Positions 1 to 7,676 of a stretch of DNA of 64,000 nucleotides are shown here, one piece after another. A program made the translations under genes and the position numbers. The stretch's first letter is position 1; each line of letters begins with the position of its first letter. A model generated the notes under the pieces. That model had not been told where the DNA came from. It saw only the letters and a program-made list of their open reading frames with translations, and searched no databases. Origin of the DNA: Nocardia flavorosea NBRC 108225. Lineage in GTDB: Bacteria > Actinomycetota > Actinomycetes > Mycobacteriales > Mycobacteriaceae. The DNA lies in contig NZ_BDCG01000001.1 of assembly GCF_001613385.1 (NCBI RefSeq), positions 89,551 to 153,550 of the forward strand, read 5' to 3'.

Positions 1-1
1 G

Positions 2-307
2 CAGCCCGGCGAAGGTCCCGAACAAGCGGTCGTGCGTGAGGTGGCCGAAGAAACCGGGCTGTTCGATGTCTGCGTGATCAATCGAATTGCTGTGGATCAC
101 CGCCCCCACCCGAGGACCCGGCATCCACGCCGAACAACGTTCTTCCGCCTCGACACCGGGCCGGACACACCTGATGCCTGGACGCATCGGGTCGACGGTA
201 CAGGCGACGACCATGGCCTGGAGTTCGCCTGTCACTTCGTGGCGCTGCCGCTGGAAAAGCCGTTGGCCGATAAACAGGACGTCTGGTTGGACCACCTCTC
301 GAGCTGA
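2..307 (+). CDS. Nudix hydrolase, 3' part only
   Basis: The reading frame is open from the left edge, so the 5' end lies outside the window. The first visible residues read as the second half of a Nudix box: a GE pair, then REVAEETG, matching the REUxEExGU core whose glutamates bind the divalent metal. About 75 further residues follow and end in a plain C-terminus. Nudix enzymes cleave nucleoside diphosphates linked to another group. The N-terminal part that would help with substrate is missing, so no substrate can be named. No functional link to the neighbouring steroid genes is visible. Confidence 0.7.
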   Translation, partial: QPGEGPEQAVVREVAEETGLFDVCVINRIAVDHRPHPRTRHPRRTTFFRLDTGPDTPDAWTHRVDGTGDDHGLEFACHFVALPLEKPLADKQDVWLDHLSS

Positions 308-442
308 GCCGTGGTCGAACGACTACAACACGGGGAACTGGGCGCTGCCGGTACCCCGGACGCCGGCCTTGCGGACACCATACGGACCCCTCGGTGCGGT
401 GGTCCGGGAACGGTGCCGATCGTTGCGCGGGGTGTGTGCAGT

Positions 443-706
443 TCAGCCGAGCCGCCCCGGGACAGGTTCGGTGCGGTACTCGTCGGTGCGTAGTTCACCC
501 TCGGCGACGGCCCGTTCGATCGAATCGCGCAGTGCCGGACAGGTCGGGATCCAGTTGCTGGGCTCGCCCAGGGCCGCCCGCCGGGCGAATTCGGGGCAGG
601 CGGATTCGGCATCGTCGAGCCATTGCACGCTGGTATGACTGGGGCTGTACTTCTCCACCAGGACGCGGTTTCCGCAGTTGGCGCACTGAATATTTCGCAC
701 GGTCAC
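443..706 (-). CDS. small Cys-containing protein next to the ketosteroid genes
   Basis: This 87-residue protein begins at a GTG with AGGA just upstream. A longer in-frame start exists at 745, but its extra residues look like non-coding sequence. Near the N-terminus is a CANCG knuckle, and a third Cys and a fourth (SACPEF, PTCPAL) follow, so a small metal site is possible. I recall similar proteins beside ketosteroid dehydrogenase and KshA genes in actinomycetes, but I cannot name a function. It is 76 bases downstream of the isomerase-like gene on the same strand and is probably the last gene of that transcript. Confidence 0.6.
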   Translation of the reverse strand: MTVRNIQCANCGNRVLVEKYSPSHTSVQWLDDAESACPEFARRAALGEPSNWIPTCPALRDSIERAVAEGELRTDEYRTEPVPGRLG

Positions 707-782
707 TCCTATGTCCGCCGGGCGCGCGCGGCGCGCCGATATCACCGATCACCCTCGCACGGCGGGGGCGCCCGATCCAGGT

Positions 783-1154
783 TCAGCCGAAATCGACATC
801 GTCGGCCGACCAGAACGCGCGCATACCGGTGATCTGCGTGTCCACGTCGAAGGTCATGACGTCGATCGGTTCGACCATGATCGTTTTTCCGCCGGTTTCG
901 GTGACCACCCGGAAGGAGAACGCGGCGTTACCGCCGCTCACACGCAGGCTCAGCAGTTCGGTGTGGCGGCGCGCCGACTCGAGGGGACTGTAGAACTTCT
1001 CGATGGCCGCGCGACCGGTGTGTGCCGGCGAGCCGACGGGGTCTTCCAGCGTGGCGTCCGGGTGATAGAGCGCGGCGATCTCGGCCGCGGTCCCGGTGGC
1101 GACGGTGTCGAGGTAGCGGCGCACGGCCGCACGGATCCGGTCCGGTTCCGGCAT
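783..1154 (-). CDS. ketosteroid isomerase-like (NTF2 fold) protein
   Basis: This is a 123-residue protein, the usual size for delta5-3-ketosteroid isomerase. The catalytic residues can be placed directly: Tyr14 in the first helix, Asp38 in the LEDPVGS motif, and Asp98 in PIDVMTFD, matching Tyr14/Asp38/Asp99 of the classic enzyme. The C-terminal MRAFW stretch is also typical. Such enzymes move the double bond of 3-keto-delta5 steroids into conjugation. It lies 30 bases after kstD on the same strand, which fits a role in steroid ring metabolism. Many SnoaL/KSI-fold relatives have other functions, but the intact triad makes isomerase activity likely. The ATG is preceded by GGAAG. Confidence 0.8.
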   Translation of the reverse strand: MPEPDRIRAAVRRYLDTVATGTAAEIAALYHPDATLEDPVGSPAHTGRAAIEKFYSPLESARRHTELLSLRVSGGNAAFSFRVVTETGGKTIMVEPIDVMTFDVDTQITGMRAFWSADDVDFG

Positions 1155-1184
1155 GGTGGTACTTCCTGTTCTGGTCGGGGCGGG

Positions 1185-2720
1185 TCAGCGTTCGAGCATG
1201 TCGCGGACGGCGAGATGGCTGAACAGCATCGAGGCGCCGATCGGGTTACCGCCGCCGGGATAGACGGTGCCGCTGACCGCGGCCATGGTGTTGCCCGCGG
1301 CGTAGAGCCCCGGGATCGCGGTGCCGTCGCCGTTCAGGACCCGGGCGCCGGTATCGGTGCGCAGGCCACCCTTGGTGCCCAGGTCGGACAGGCCGAACGC
1401 CGCCGCGTGGAAGGGCGGCCGATCGATCGGCACCAGGGGCGATTCGCCCTGGGAGAACGCGCGATCGTAGGCCTCGTCGCCGCGGCCGAAATCGGTATCG
1501 GCCCCGGCCGCGACCATCGCGTTGAAGCGCTCGACGGTTGCCACCAGGTTGGCGGCGGGCACACCGATCACCTCCGCCAGCTCCTCGAGGGTGTCGGCGG
1601 TCCGCCACAGTCCGGCGGCCACGTACTTCTCGGTCGCATCGAACGACACATTGGGGGCCTGCACCGGAGGTGTGACACCGTCCCGGTCGTCGTAGACCAT
1701 CCAGTAAGGAAGGGTGAGCTCTCCCGCGCGCATACGGTCGATAGCGGCGCGCCCGAGCCGGTCGTACGGTGCGGACTCGTTCACGAATCGCCGCCCGTCC
1801 TGGTCGACGAAAATACCCCCGGTGAACCACAGTGCGAACGCCGACCGCCCGTCCGGGTGGGTGAGCCCGGGCGACCACCAGGCCTGATCCATCAGATCGG
1901 TATCGGCGCCGGCCGCGATCCCGGCCTCGTGCGCGTGGCCCTGGTTTCCGGGTGGTCCCATGGTGTCGCGTGCGCTGCCGGGGACACCGTAGCGCCGGCG
2001 CAGCTCGTCGTTGCCCTCGAATCCACCGGCGGCCAGGATCACCCCGCGCCGGGCCCGGATCGCCATGGTTCCGCCCGGCCGCTCGATCAGTGCACCGACG
2101 ACGGCTCCGTCCTCCACCACGAGTTCGGTCAGGGCCGCGTTGCGGTGCAGGCGCACCTCCGGGTAGGTAGCCAGTGCGCGCAGGAAACGGCCGATCAGAG
2201 CTTGTCCGCCGATCAGCAGATCCGGCAGCGGGGCACCGAGCCGTTCGGTGTCCAGCGGCCCGCGTAGATGCTCGCGCAGCTCACCGAGCTCGGCCGCGGG
2301 CAGCGGGGCGGGCACGATATGGCGTTGCCCGTCCGTGCGTGCCTTGGGCGCGGCGCCGAAGTAGTCGGGCCACGGGTACATGTGGAACTCGAAACGGTCG
2401 TCGGCCTCGAGATACTCGATGAGATCGCGGCCGCGGCGCACATAGGTTTCCTGTAGTTCGAGCGGTGTGCGGTCACCGACGACGGCGCGATAATAGGTGA
2501 GCGCGTCGTCGAGGGTGTCGTCGGTACCGGCCCGCTCCAGCACCGGATTGCACGGGAACCAGACGCCGCCGCCACCCGAATACGCGGTGGTGCCGCCGAA
2601 CTTGTCGGTCGCCTCCACCACCGCGACCGACAGCCCCTCCCGGGCCGCGGTGTAAGCACCGGCGAGTCCCGCGCCGGACCCTGCCACCAGGACATCGACC
2701 TCGTCGTCGAAGTTCACCAC
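1185..2720 (-). CDS. kstD: 3-ketosteroid-delta1-dehydrogenase
   Basis: This FAD flavoprotein of 511 residues would introduce the C1-C2 double bond into the A ring of 3-ketosteroids. The N-terminal dinucleotide fold GSGAGLAGAYTA is followed by the FGGTTAYSGGG flavin loop. The C-terminal region contains YAAGNTMAAVSG and the YPGGGNPIGAS loop typical of the KstD family. Length is normal. The start is GTG at 2720; the next codon is also GTG, and I cannot separate the two. It is transcribed with the isomerase-like and small Cys genes and diverges from a PadR regulator. With the KshA-type oxygenase at 5064-6242 the window holds both activities needed to open ring B. Paralogues are common in Nocardia, so its exact steroid substrate is open. 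Confidence 0.85.
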   Translation of the reverse strand: MVNFDDEVDVLVAGSGAGLAGAYTAAREGLSVAVVEATDKFGGTTAYSGGGGVWFPCNPVLERAGTDDTLDDALTYYRAVVGDRTPLELQETYVRRGRDLIEYLEADDRFEFHMYPWPDYFGAAPKARTDGQRHIVPAPLPAAELGELREHLRGPLDTERLGAPLPDLLIGGQALIGRFLRALATYPEVRLHRNAALTELVVEDGAVVGALIERPGGTMAIRARRGVILAAGGFEGNDELRRRYGVPGSARDTMGPPGNQGHAHEAGIAAGADTDLMDQAWWSPGLTHPDGRSAFALWFTGGIFVDQDGRRFVNESAPYDRLGRAAIDRMRAGELTLPYWMVYDDRDGVTPPVQAPNVSFDATEKYVAAGLWRTADTLEELAEVIGVPAANLVATVERFNAMVAAGADTDFGRGDEAYDRAFSQGESPLVPIDRPPFHAAAFGLSDLGTKGGLRTDTGARVLNGDGTAIPGLYAAGNTMAAVSGTVYPGGGNPIGASMLFSHLAVRDMLER

Positions 2721-2885
2721 TGCTGTACCGCCTTTTCACGCTCCCGGATTGTGCCGAGGCCGACGCTAGATCGGCCGCCGCGCGGTGCGGGGCCGCCCTC
2801 CCGGTGACCGGGACACCCGGTCGGCATCCCCGTAGTCGCGTAGTGGTGTAACGGACCGGTATATGTGCGTTGATAGCATTCGGCG
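2721..2885. promoter_or_regulatory. divergent intergenic region between kstD and PadR gene
   Basis: These 165 bases separate the outward-facing kstD and PadR genes, so both promoters must lie here. A TAGCAT hexamer at about 2873-2878 sits just ahead of the GTG start of the PadR gene and could be a -10 element of a leaderless message. I do not see a good KstR-type palindrome. The arrangement suggests that the PadR protein acts on kstD and on itself. Confidence 0.35.
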
Positions 2886-3569
2886 GTGACGACGAGCGAA
2901 CCCGATCCGGCGCAGGTGAACCTGCCGCCGACCAGTTGGGCGGTGCTCGCCATGCTCTCCTACGAGGAGGAGATCTCCGGGTACGACCTGAAGAAATGGG
3001 CCGACTGGAGTGTCCGCTACATCTACTGGAGCCCGTCCTACAGCCAGATCTACTCGGAGCTGAAGAAGCTCGAACGGCACGGGTTCGCGCAGTCCCGGGT
3101 GGACAGCGACAACGCCATGCGCGGTCGCCGGCTCTATCGCATCACCCCGGCCGGCCGGGCAGCCGTCACCGCCTGGAGCAACAACGCGCCGGTCGACCCG
3201 CCGATGCTGAAACACCATGTGATGCTGCGGGTCATGTTCGGGCACCTCAGTTCCCCCGATCGGCTCAAGGAAATCCTGCGCGACCATATCGCCGATGTCG
3301 AGCGCCTGGAACGCAGCGCCGCCGTCGATTCGGAGGCCGCGAAAACCGAACCCGGATGGGCGTATTCGCAGATCGTGCTGCAATGGGCGCAGCGCTACTA
3401 CGCGGCTGAACGCGACCTCGCCCGGCAGTTGATCGACGATATCGACGCGGCCGAAACCGCGCTGGTGACAGCCGAATACGATGAACAAACCGACTACCCG
3501 CATCCCCTGCCGGGGCGGTGGCGGGAGGTCGAGCAGCGGGTCCGGCAGGAGGATCCCGAACGGCGCTGA
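2886..3569 (+). CDS. PadR-family transcriptional regulator
   Basis: This 227-residue DNA-binding protein has an N-terminal winged helix of the PadR type (about residues 15-95): AVLAMLSYEEEISGYDL, then SQIYSELKKLERHG and RRLYRITPAGR. A helical C-terminal half (about 110-215) of the Vir_act_alpha_C type would serve for dimerisation. PadR proteins usually repress a divergent gene and let go when they bind a small phenolic or hydrophobic ligand. Here the divergent target is the kstD set, so steroid-linked control is a reasonable inference. The GTG start lies close to a possible -10 element, so the message may be leaderless. Confidence 0.8.
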   Translation: MTTSEPDPAQVNLPPTSWAVLAMLSYEEEISGYDLKKWADWSVRYIYWSPSYSQIYSELKKLERHGFAQSRVDSDNAMRGRRLYRITPAGRAAVTAWSNNAPVDPPMLKHHVMLRVMFGHLSSPDRLKEILRDHIADVERLERSAAVDSEAAKTEPGWAYSQIVLQWAQRYYAAERDLARQLIDDIDAAETALVTAEYDEQTDYPHPLPGRWREVEQRVRQEDPERR

Positions 3570-4035
3570 CGGCGTGCCGGTATCGATTGTGAGCGCTACG
3601 GCAGACACGGCCGGGTCGGTCGCGGGCATCCGTGAGCCGTTCACGCCGGCCCCGCGATGCCTTACGCCGGGGGTGGGACGCCCGTATCTGCTGAGGAGAT
3701 CGGCAGCCGCACAATGTTTCTCGCCACCACCATCGATTTTCTGGCCAAGCCGGAAACGCCCCGGTCGAGCCGTCGCCCGGATCGGATGAAGTCCTGCAGC
3801 TCACCCGATACCTGGTCTGGTTCGTCGTGATCGTGCCGATTGCGGCGCCGGTCAGCGCGGTCCCATGATCCTGGTGGTTGTGACTCGTCGATCCCGTCGG
3901 CGTGAACCGGACGGTCGTGGACCTGCCGGGCCGGGATGCCCGGGGCAGACCCCGGCTACGGGCCCGGCCCGGGCGGCTCTCGCTGGACCGGTTCGGCGGG
4001 CTACGGACCGCTCGGTTCCGGTGGCGGAAATCCGG
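3570..4035. other. 466-base stretch without a supported gene
   Basis: No open frame here has both a ribosome-binding site and protein-like composition. One short run of codons in frame from about 3764 to 3868 would encode a hydrophobic segment (LVWFVVIVPIAAPV) but has no start codon in frame. It may be the remnant of a membrane-protein gene. Confidence 0.4.
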
Positions 4036-4881
4036 TCATGTGAGCGCCGGCTCGGCGGGAACGCCCGGACGAAGTTTCGGTGCCGGGCCGAGCGGGCGGA
4101 GCTGTTGCAATGTGGGATGCACTCGGACCTCGCCGTCCTCGACATTGCGCCATATCCCGAGGGCGGTCATCCGGACCGGTGCGGCCAGCCGATGGTCGAG
4201 TTGCATCTGCTGGATCGGCCCGCAGATCGATACCGCCGCCACCGCCCGGCCGACCTCACCGATCGGCGCGGCGACGCAGCCGAAACCCGGCAGTGACTCT
4301 TCCCGCTCGAAGGCGACCCCGTGCGCCCGGACTTTTGCCAGTTCGGCCCGCAACTGTGCCGCGGTGGCGATGGAGTAGCGCGTTTTCGTCCGGACGGTGG
4401 TGCCGGCGCCGAAGAAATCGGGGGCCGCGGCATCGGCGAGGATCGCCTTGCCGACGGCCGTGCAGTGGGCGGGCTGGCGGCCCCCGACGCGGGTGGGGAC
4501 CGCATTGCCGAGCCGGCCACCGACCTTGTCCAGGTAGACGACGTCCGTTCCGTCCAGCACGGCCAGATGCACGACGTAACCGGTCCTGCGGTGCAGTTCG
4601 TGCAGGAACGGGACGGCGGCGCGATGCAACCGGTCCTGATGGACCGCGAGGGAGCCGAGTTCCATCAGTCGCAGCCCGAGTTCGTAATCGCGTCCGTTGC
4701 GGCGCAGCCAGCGCAGGCGCACGAGCTGCTCGAGGATGCGGTGTACCGAGGACCGGGGCAGTCCGGTCCGCCGGACGACCTGCGCATGTGTCAGGCGGCC
4801 GTGTCCTTCGAACGCGTCGAGGACCAGCGAAATTCTCTCGATCACGGCACTCGGGGTCGCGGTGTCGGCGGGGGTGGTCAT
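4036..4881 (-). CDS. IclR-family transcriptional regulator
   Basis: This 281-residue regulator has an N-terminal winged helix (about residues 8-70; LTHAQVVRRTGLPRSSVHR is the recognition part) and a C-terminal IclR ligand domain (about 80-260) with HRRTGYVVHLAVLDG, HCTAVGKAILA and REESLPGFGCVAAPI. I place the start at 4881 because GGAGGG sits five bases upstream; in-frame ATGs at 4893 and 4938 lack such a site. It lies downstream of the KshA-type gene on the same strand but behind a strong hairpin, so it is probably transcribed on its own. IclR proteins bind small organic acids or aromatics; the ligand here is unknown. Confidence 0.85.
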   Translation of the reverse strand: MTTPADTATPSAVIERISLVLDAFEGHGRLTHAQVVRRTGLPRSSVHRILEQLVRLRWLRRNGRDYELGLRLMELGSLAVHQDRLHRAAVPFLHELHRRTGYVVHLAVLDGTDVVYLDKVGGRLGNAVPTRVGGRQPAHCTAVGKAILADAAAPDFFGAGTTVRTKTRYSIATAAQLRAELAKVRAHGVAFEREESLPGFGCVAAPIGEVGRAVAAVSICGPIQQMQLDHRLAAPVRMTALGIWRNVEDGEVRVHPTLQQLRPLGPAPKLRPGVPAEPALT

Positions 4882-5006
4882 GGAGCCCTCCATCGGGGTC
4901 TGCGAGCTGATGCCCAACGGAATATGCCGATTAGGCATATACCTATTTGTAACATTGTGTTGTGCTCGCTGTCACACGAATCCCGGAAGATGGCCGAAAA
5001 TGACGA

Positions 5007-5049
5007 ACGGCCCTCCGGGGCGAGCGCAATGCTCGACCCGGAGGGCCGT
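5007..5049 (-). terminator. strong hairpin terminator after the KshA-type gene
   Basis: A 13-base stem (ACGGCCCTCCGGG / CCCGGAGGGCCGT) encloses a second five-base stem, CGAGC/GCTCG. It lies 15 bases after the stop codon of the Rieske oxygenase gene and is followed on the minus strand by a short T-containing stretch. Confidence 0.75.
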
Positions 5050-5063
5050 ATCCGGCGGTTCGG

Positions 5064-6242
5064 TTACCTGGTGGTGGTGTCGACCACGGCGCTACGGGCG
5101 ATATTGGCGGCGACCTCGGCCTCCCAACTGGTGACCGCGCGTTCGGTATCGATCTCGAACTCGAACCGCTTGGTCATATCCTCGGTGATGTCCTCGACAT
5201 CGACATAGAACTGCTTGTACCAGCGACGCAGCTGATACACCGGACCGTCCTCCTCCGACAGCAGCGGGTTGTCGATCGGCGCCTTGTTCTTCCAGATCTC
5301 GACGTCCTGTTCGAAACCCACCTCGACACCGCGGGCGAACTGCGCCGCCATGGCATCGGCATCAGCGTCCGACATTCCCTCCGGCTTCTTCACCATGGCG
5401 CCGTACTGCAGGACGAACGAGTTCGAGGTGACCGGATAGTGGCAGTTGATCAGCACCGTTTCGATCGTCCTGCCGCCTGCTTCGTTCCACAGCCAGTCGA
5501 TCATGTAGGACGGGCCGAAATACGAGGCGTCCGACCGCAGCGAGGAATGCGGATCGTCGTAGTTGGTGCCGACGTTGATATCGCCGCGCGGTGTGGACCG
5601 CATGTACTGCGTGGCCACATGACCTTCGAAAACGTTCTTGAAGTAACGCGGAAAGGAGTAGTGGACGTAGAAGAAGTGGGCCATATCCACCACGTTGTCC
5701 ACGATCTCGCGGCAGTGTGACCCCTCGACCAGCAAGGTGTTCCAGGTCCAATCGGTCCACTCGGCCGTGCCGTAACCGTCGATCTGCGGAATCGTCACCT
5801 CGTCGGTGGGTTTGCTGCCCTGCGGATCGTTCCAGACGAAGAGCTGGCCGTTACGTTCCAGCGTCGGCCAGGCCCGGGTCTTCGCCAACGGCGGTACCCG
5901 GCGGGCATACGGAATCCCCGTACACCTGCCGTTGCCGCCCCAGCGCCAGTCGTGGAACGGGCAGGCGATGGAATCGCCTTTTACTGTGCCCTGTGCGAGA
6001 TTTCCGCCCATATGGCGGCAGTACGCGTCGATCACATGCAATGTGTCATCGGATTCGGACCGGAACACCACGAGGGTGGTGCCGAAGGCCTTGACCTCGT
6101 GCGGTCGGCCGTCCCGGAACGTTTTCGCCAGACCCAGGCAGTGCCAGCCGCGGGCGAACCGGGCCGGGGCCGCGGCCGCTTCGATCTGCCTGAATTCCTC
6201 GTCGCCGTGCTGGGTTTCCCCATTCGGTGCGTGAGCCGGCAT
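5064..6242 (-). CDS. kshA: Rieske oxygenase, 3-ketosteroid 9alpha-hydroxylase type
   Basis: This 392-residue terminal oxygenase carries a Rieske [2Fe-2S] site with Cys75-x-His77 and Cys94-x2-His97 (CRH, CPFH). The mononuclear iron motif DMAHFFYVH follows in the catalytic domain. Family resemblance points to KshA, which hydroxylates C9 of ketosteroids with electrons from a KshB reductase; no reductase gene is next to it. The start is ATG 6242 because GGAGG sits six bases upstream; the ATG at 6254 contains that site in its own coding sequence. Nocardia genomes carry several KshA paralogues with different steroid preference, so the symbol is a family-level call. Confidence 0.8.
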   Translation of the reverse strand: MPAHAPNGETQHGDEEFRQIEAAAAPARFARGWHCLGLAKTFRDGRPHEVKAFGTTLVVFRSESDDTLHVIDAYCRHMGGNLAQGTVKGDSIACPFHDWRWGGNGRCTGIPYARRVPPLAKTRAWPTLERNGQLFVWNDPQGSKPTDEVTIPQIDGYGTAEWTDWTWNTLLVEGSHCREIVDNVVDMAHFFYVHYSFPRYFKNVFEGHVATQYMRSTPRGDINVGTNYDDPHSSLRSDASYFGPSYMIDWLWNEAGGRTIETVLINCHYPVTSNSFVLQYGAMVKKPEGMSDADADAMAAQFARGVEVGFEQDVEIWKNKAPIDNPLLSEEDGPVYQLRRWYKQFYVDVEDITEDMTKRFEFEIDTERAVTSWEAEVAANIARSAVVDTTTR

Positions 6243-6557
6243 CGGAACCTCCATGTTCCCACCAGAGTTGTGTGTCTGCGCCTGATGGTGACGCGGGTCG
6301 CCGCTCGGTGCGGGGTGAGGTCCCAGTCAGTGGGCCGGTTTCGCCGAGGTCCTGTCCGCGATGCCTCGCCGGCAGCCGAGGCGCGCGGTTGGCGGCGGGT
6401 GGGTTGCCGTGATCCGTGCGCAGCGTGTCGACCGGCTGCCGGGGACACGGTGGCTCCTATCCTGGTTCCGGGGATCGGCCCGCCGGCCGGTGGGGGCGTT
6501 CGACCGGGAATCGCCATCGGCACGTGATCGCGCCACGCTGAACGGAAGGTAGGACGG
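6243..6557. other. divergent intergenic region, kshA / universal stress gene
   Basis: These 315 bases hold the promoters of two divergent genes. Some GC-rich half-sites near 6314-6346 (GGTCCCAGTCAGTGGGCC) loosely resemble a DosR/DevR half-palindrome, which would fit a universal stress gene, but the match is weak. No small gene with a convincing ribosome-binding site is visible. Confidence 0.35.
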
Positions 6558-7481
6558 ATGCAGCCAATCCCCGCGGGCGACCATATCGTGGTCGGCGTCG
6601 ACGGATCCGAGACCTCGCTGGCCGCCGCCGAGTGGGCGACCGTGTTCGCCCGGAAGCTCGCCTTGCCGCTGCAACTGGTGCATTCTTCCCCGGCGCCGGG
6701 CCCGATGCCCGAGATCGCGATGACTCCCGACGAGCTGGCCGGGCGGTACCGCGCGTATCGCTCGGAATTGCTGACCACCGCTGAAGAGGCGGTGCGCCGA
6801 TCGGCACCCGGAATAGAGCTGACCTCGATCGCGGACAGTGAGCCGCCTGCCGCGGGATTACTGAAAGCGGCCCGGGGAGCGGCGATGATCGTTATCGGCG
6901 CGACCGGCGCCGGGGCGGTCGAACGGTGGATTCTCGGATCGACGGCACTGCGGGTGGTCGATCAGGCGCGCTGTCCGGTGGCGGTGTGGCGTGGCGACCC
7001 CGACGGGCATCCGTCTCCGGACAATCGGCCGATCGTGGTGGGATGCGACGGCAGTCCGCTGTCGGCCGGGGCAACCGAACTCGCCTTCGCTTGGGCGCAG
7101 CTTTTCGCTGTTCCGGTGGTACCTGTACGAACCTGGACCGACAGCGCGGCGGCCGGGGATTCCGTCCCCACGGCGATGCAGGTGTTCGGACCGACCGCGA
7201 TGACCGTCGATTGGGAGACCATCGCCCGCGCGGAGGCCGGGATACTGTCGACGATTGTCGCGCCGTACCGGGAAAAGTTCCCCGGTGTCGCCGTCGAGGA
7301 GCGGTCCCGGCGCGGTTCGTCCGTCCGTGAATTGCTACGGGCGCTCGACGAGGGGCAGATGCTGATCGTCGGCCACAAAGGCCGGGGGCGTCTGCGCGGG
7401 GCGCTGCTCGGTTCCACGACACAGAACCTGCTGCACCGGGCCCAGCGGCCGCTCATCGTCTACCGCGGGCCCGGCAGCTGA
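6558..7481 (+). CDS. tandem-domain universal stress protein
   Basis: This 307-residue cytoplasmic protein has two UspA domains, about residues 8-148 and 157-305. Each begins with a hydrophobic strand and D-G-S (VVGVDGSE, VVGCDGSP). Each ends with the ATP-binding G-x2-G-x9-G-S/T pattern: GATGAGAVERWILGS in the first and GHKGRGRLRGALLGST in the second. Mycobacterial and nocardial two-domain proteins of this kind bind ATP and accumulate under hypoxia or nutrient stress. It starts at ATG after AGGTAGGA. It appears monocistronic and is convergent with the next minus-strand group. Confidence 0.88.
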   Translation: MQPIPAGDHIVVGVDGSETSLAAAEWATVFARKLALPLQLVHSSPAPGPMPEIAMTPDELAGRYRAYRSELLTTAEEAVRRSAPGIELTSIADSEPPAAGLLKAARGAAMIVIGATGAGAVERWILGSTALRVVDQARCPVAVWRGDPDGHPSPDNRPIVVGCDGSPLSAGATELAFAWAQLFAVPVVPVRTWTDSAAAGDSVPTAMQVFGPTAMTVDWETIARAEAGILSTIVAPYREKFPGVAVEERSRRGSSVRELLRALDEGQMLIVGHKGRGRLRGALLGSTTQNLLHRAQRPLIVYRGPGS

Positions 7482-7575
7482 CGGTCGCCGGTGTAGCCGC
7501 TGCTCACCGCGGCAGGGGTATACACGGCAGTCCGTGGCGTGGCGGTGATTGTCCGGACAGACGCGACAGCGGCGG

Positions 7576-7665
7576 TCAGCCGGTGGCGAGGGCGAACCAC
7601 GCGGAGGCCGCCAGCAGGATCGCGGCGATCGCGAGGACAGCGCGGGTGGTGTAGACGTGTCGCAT
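7576..7665 (-). CDS. 29-residue single-pass membrane peptide
   Basis: A small ATG-initiated frame starts 11 bases after the stop codon of the ferric-reductase-like gene on the same strand. The product begins MRHVYTTR and continues as one hydrophobic helix (AVLAIAAILLAASAWFALA) before the stop. A positively charged N-terminus before a single membrane segment predicts an in-membrane peptide. Tight spacing suggests co-translation with the flavoprotein, perhaps as a small partner subunit. I recognise no family, and a frame this short could be chance. Confidence 0.45.
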   Translation of the reverse strand: MRHVYTTRAVLAIAAILLAASAWFALATG

Positions 7666-7676
7666 GGCGGCCCCGT

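Noticed and set aside
711..2267. 518-codon open frame on the plus strand across kstD
   Set aside because: Antisense shadow of kstD and the isomerase gene; composition rich in Gly, Arg and His without motifs, while the minus strand encodes clear family proteins.
2766..3644. 292-codon minus-strand frame
   Set aside because: Antisense to the PadR gene, which has recognisable winged-helix motifs; no ribosome-binding site for the minus frame.
3714..3868. Possible small membrane-protein gene
   Set aside because: The hydrophobic run is in a frame without a start codon and the ATG at 3714 is in a different frame; treated as remnant or chance.
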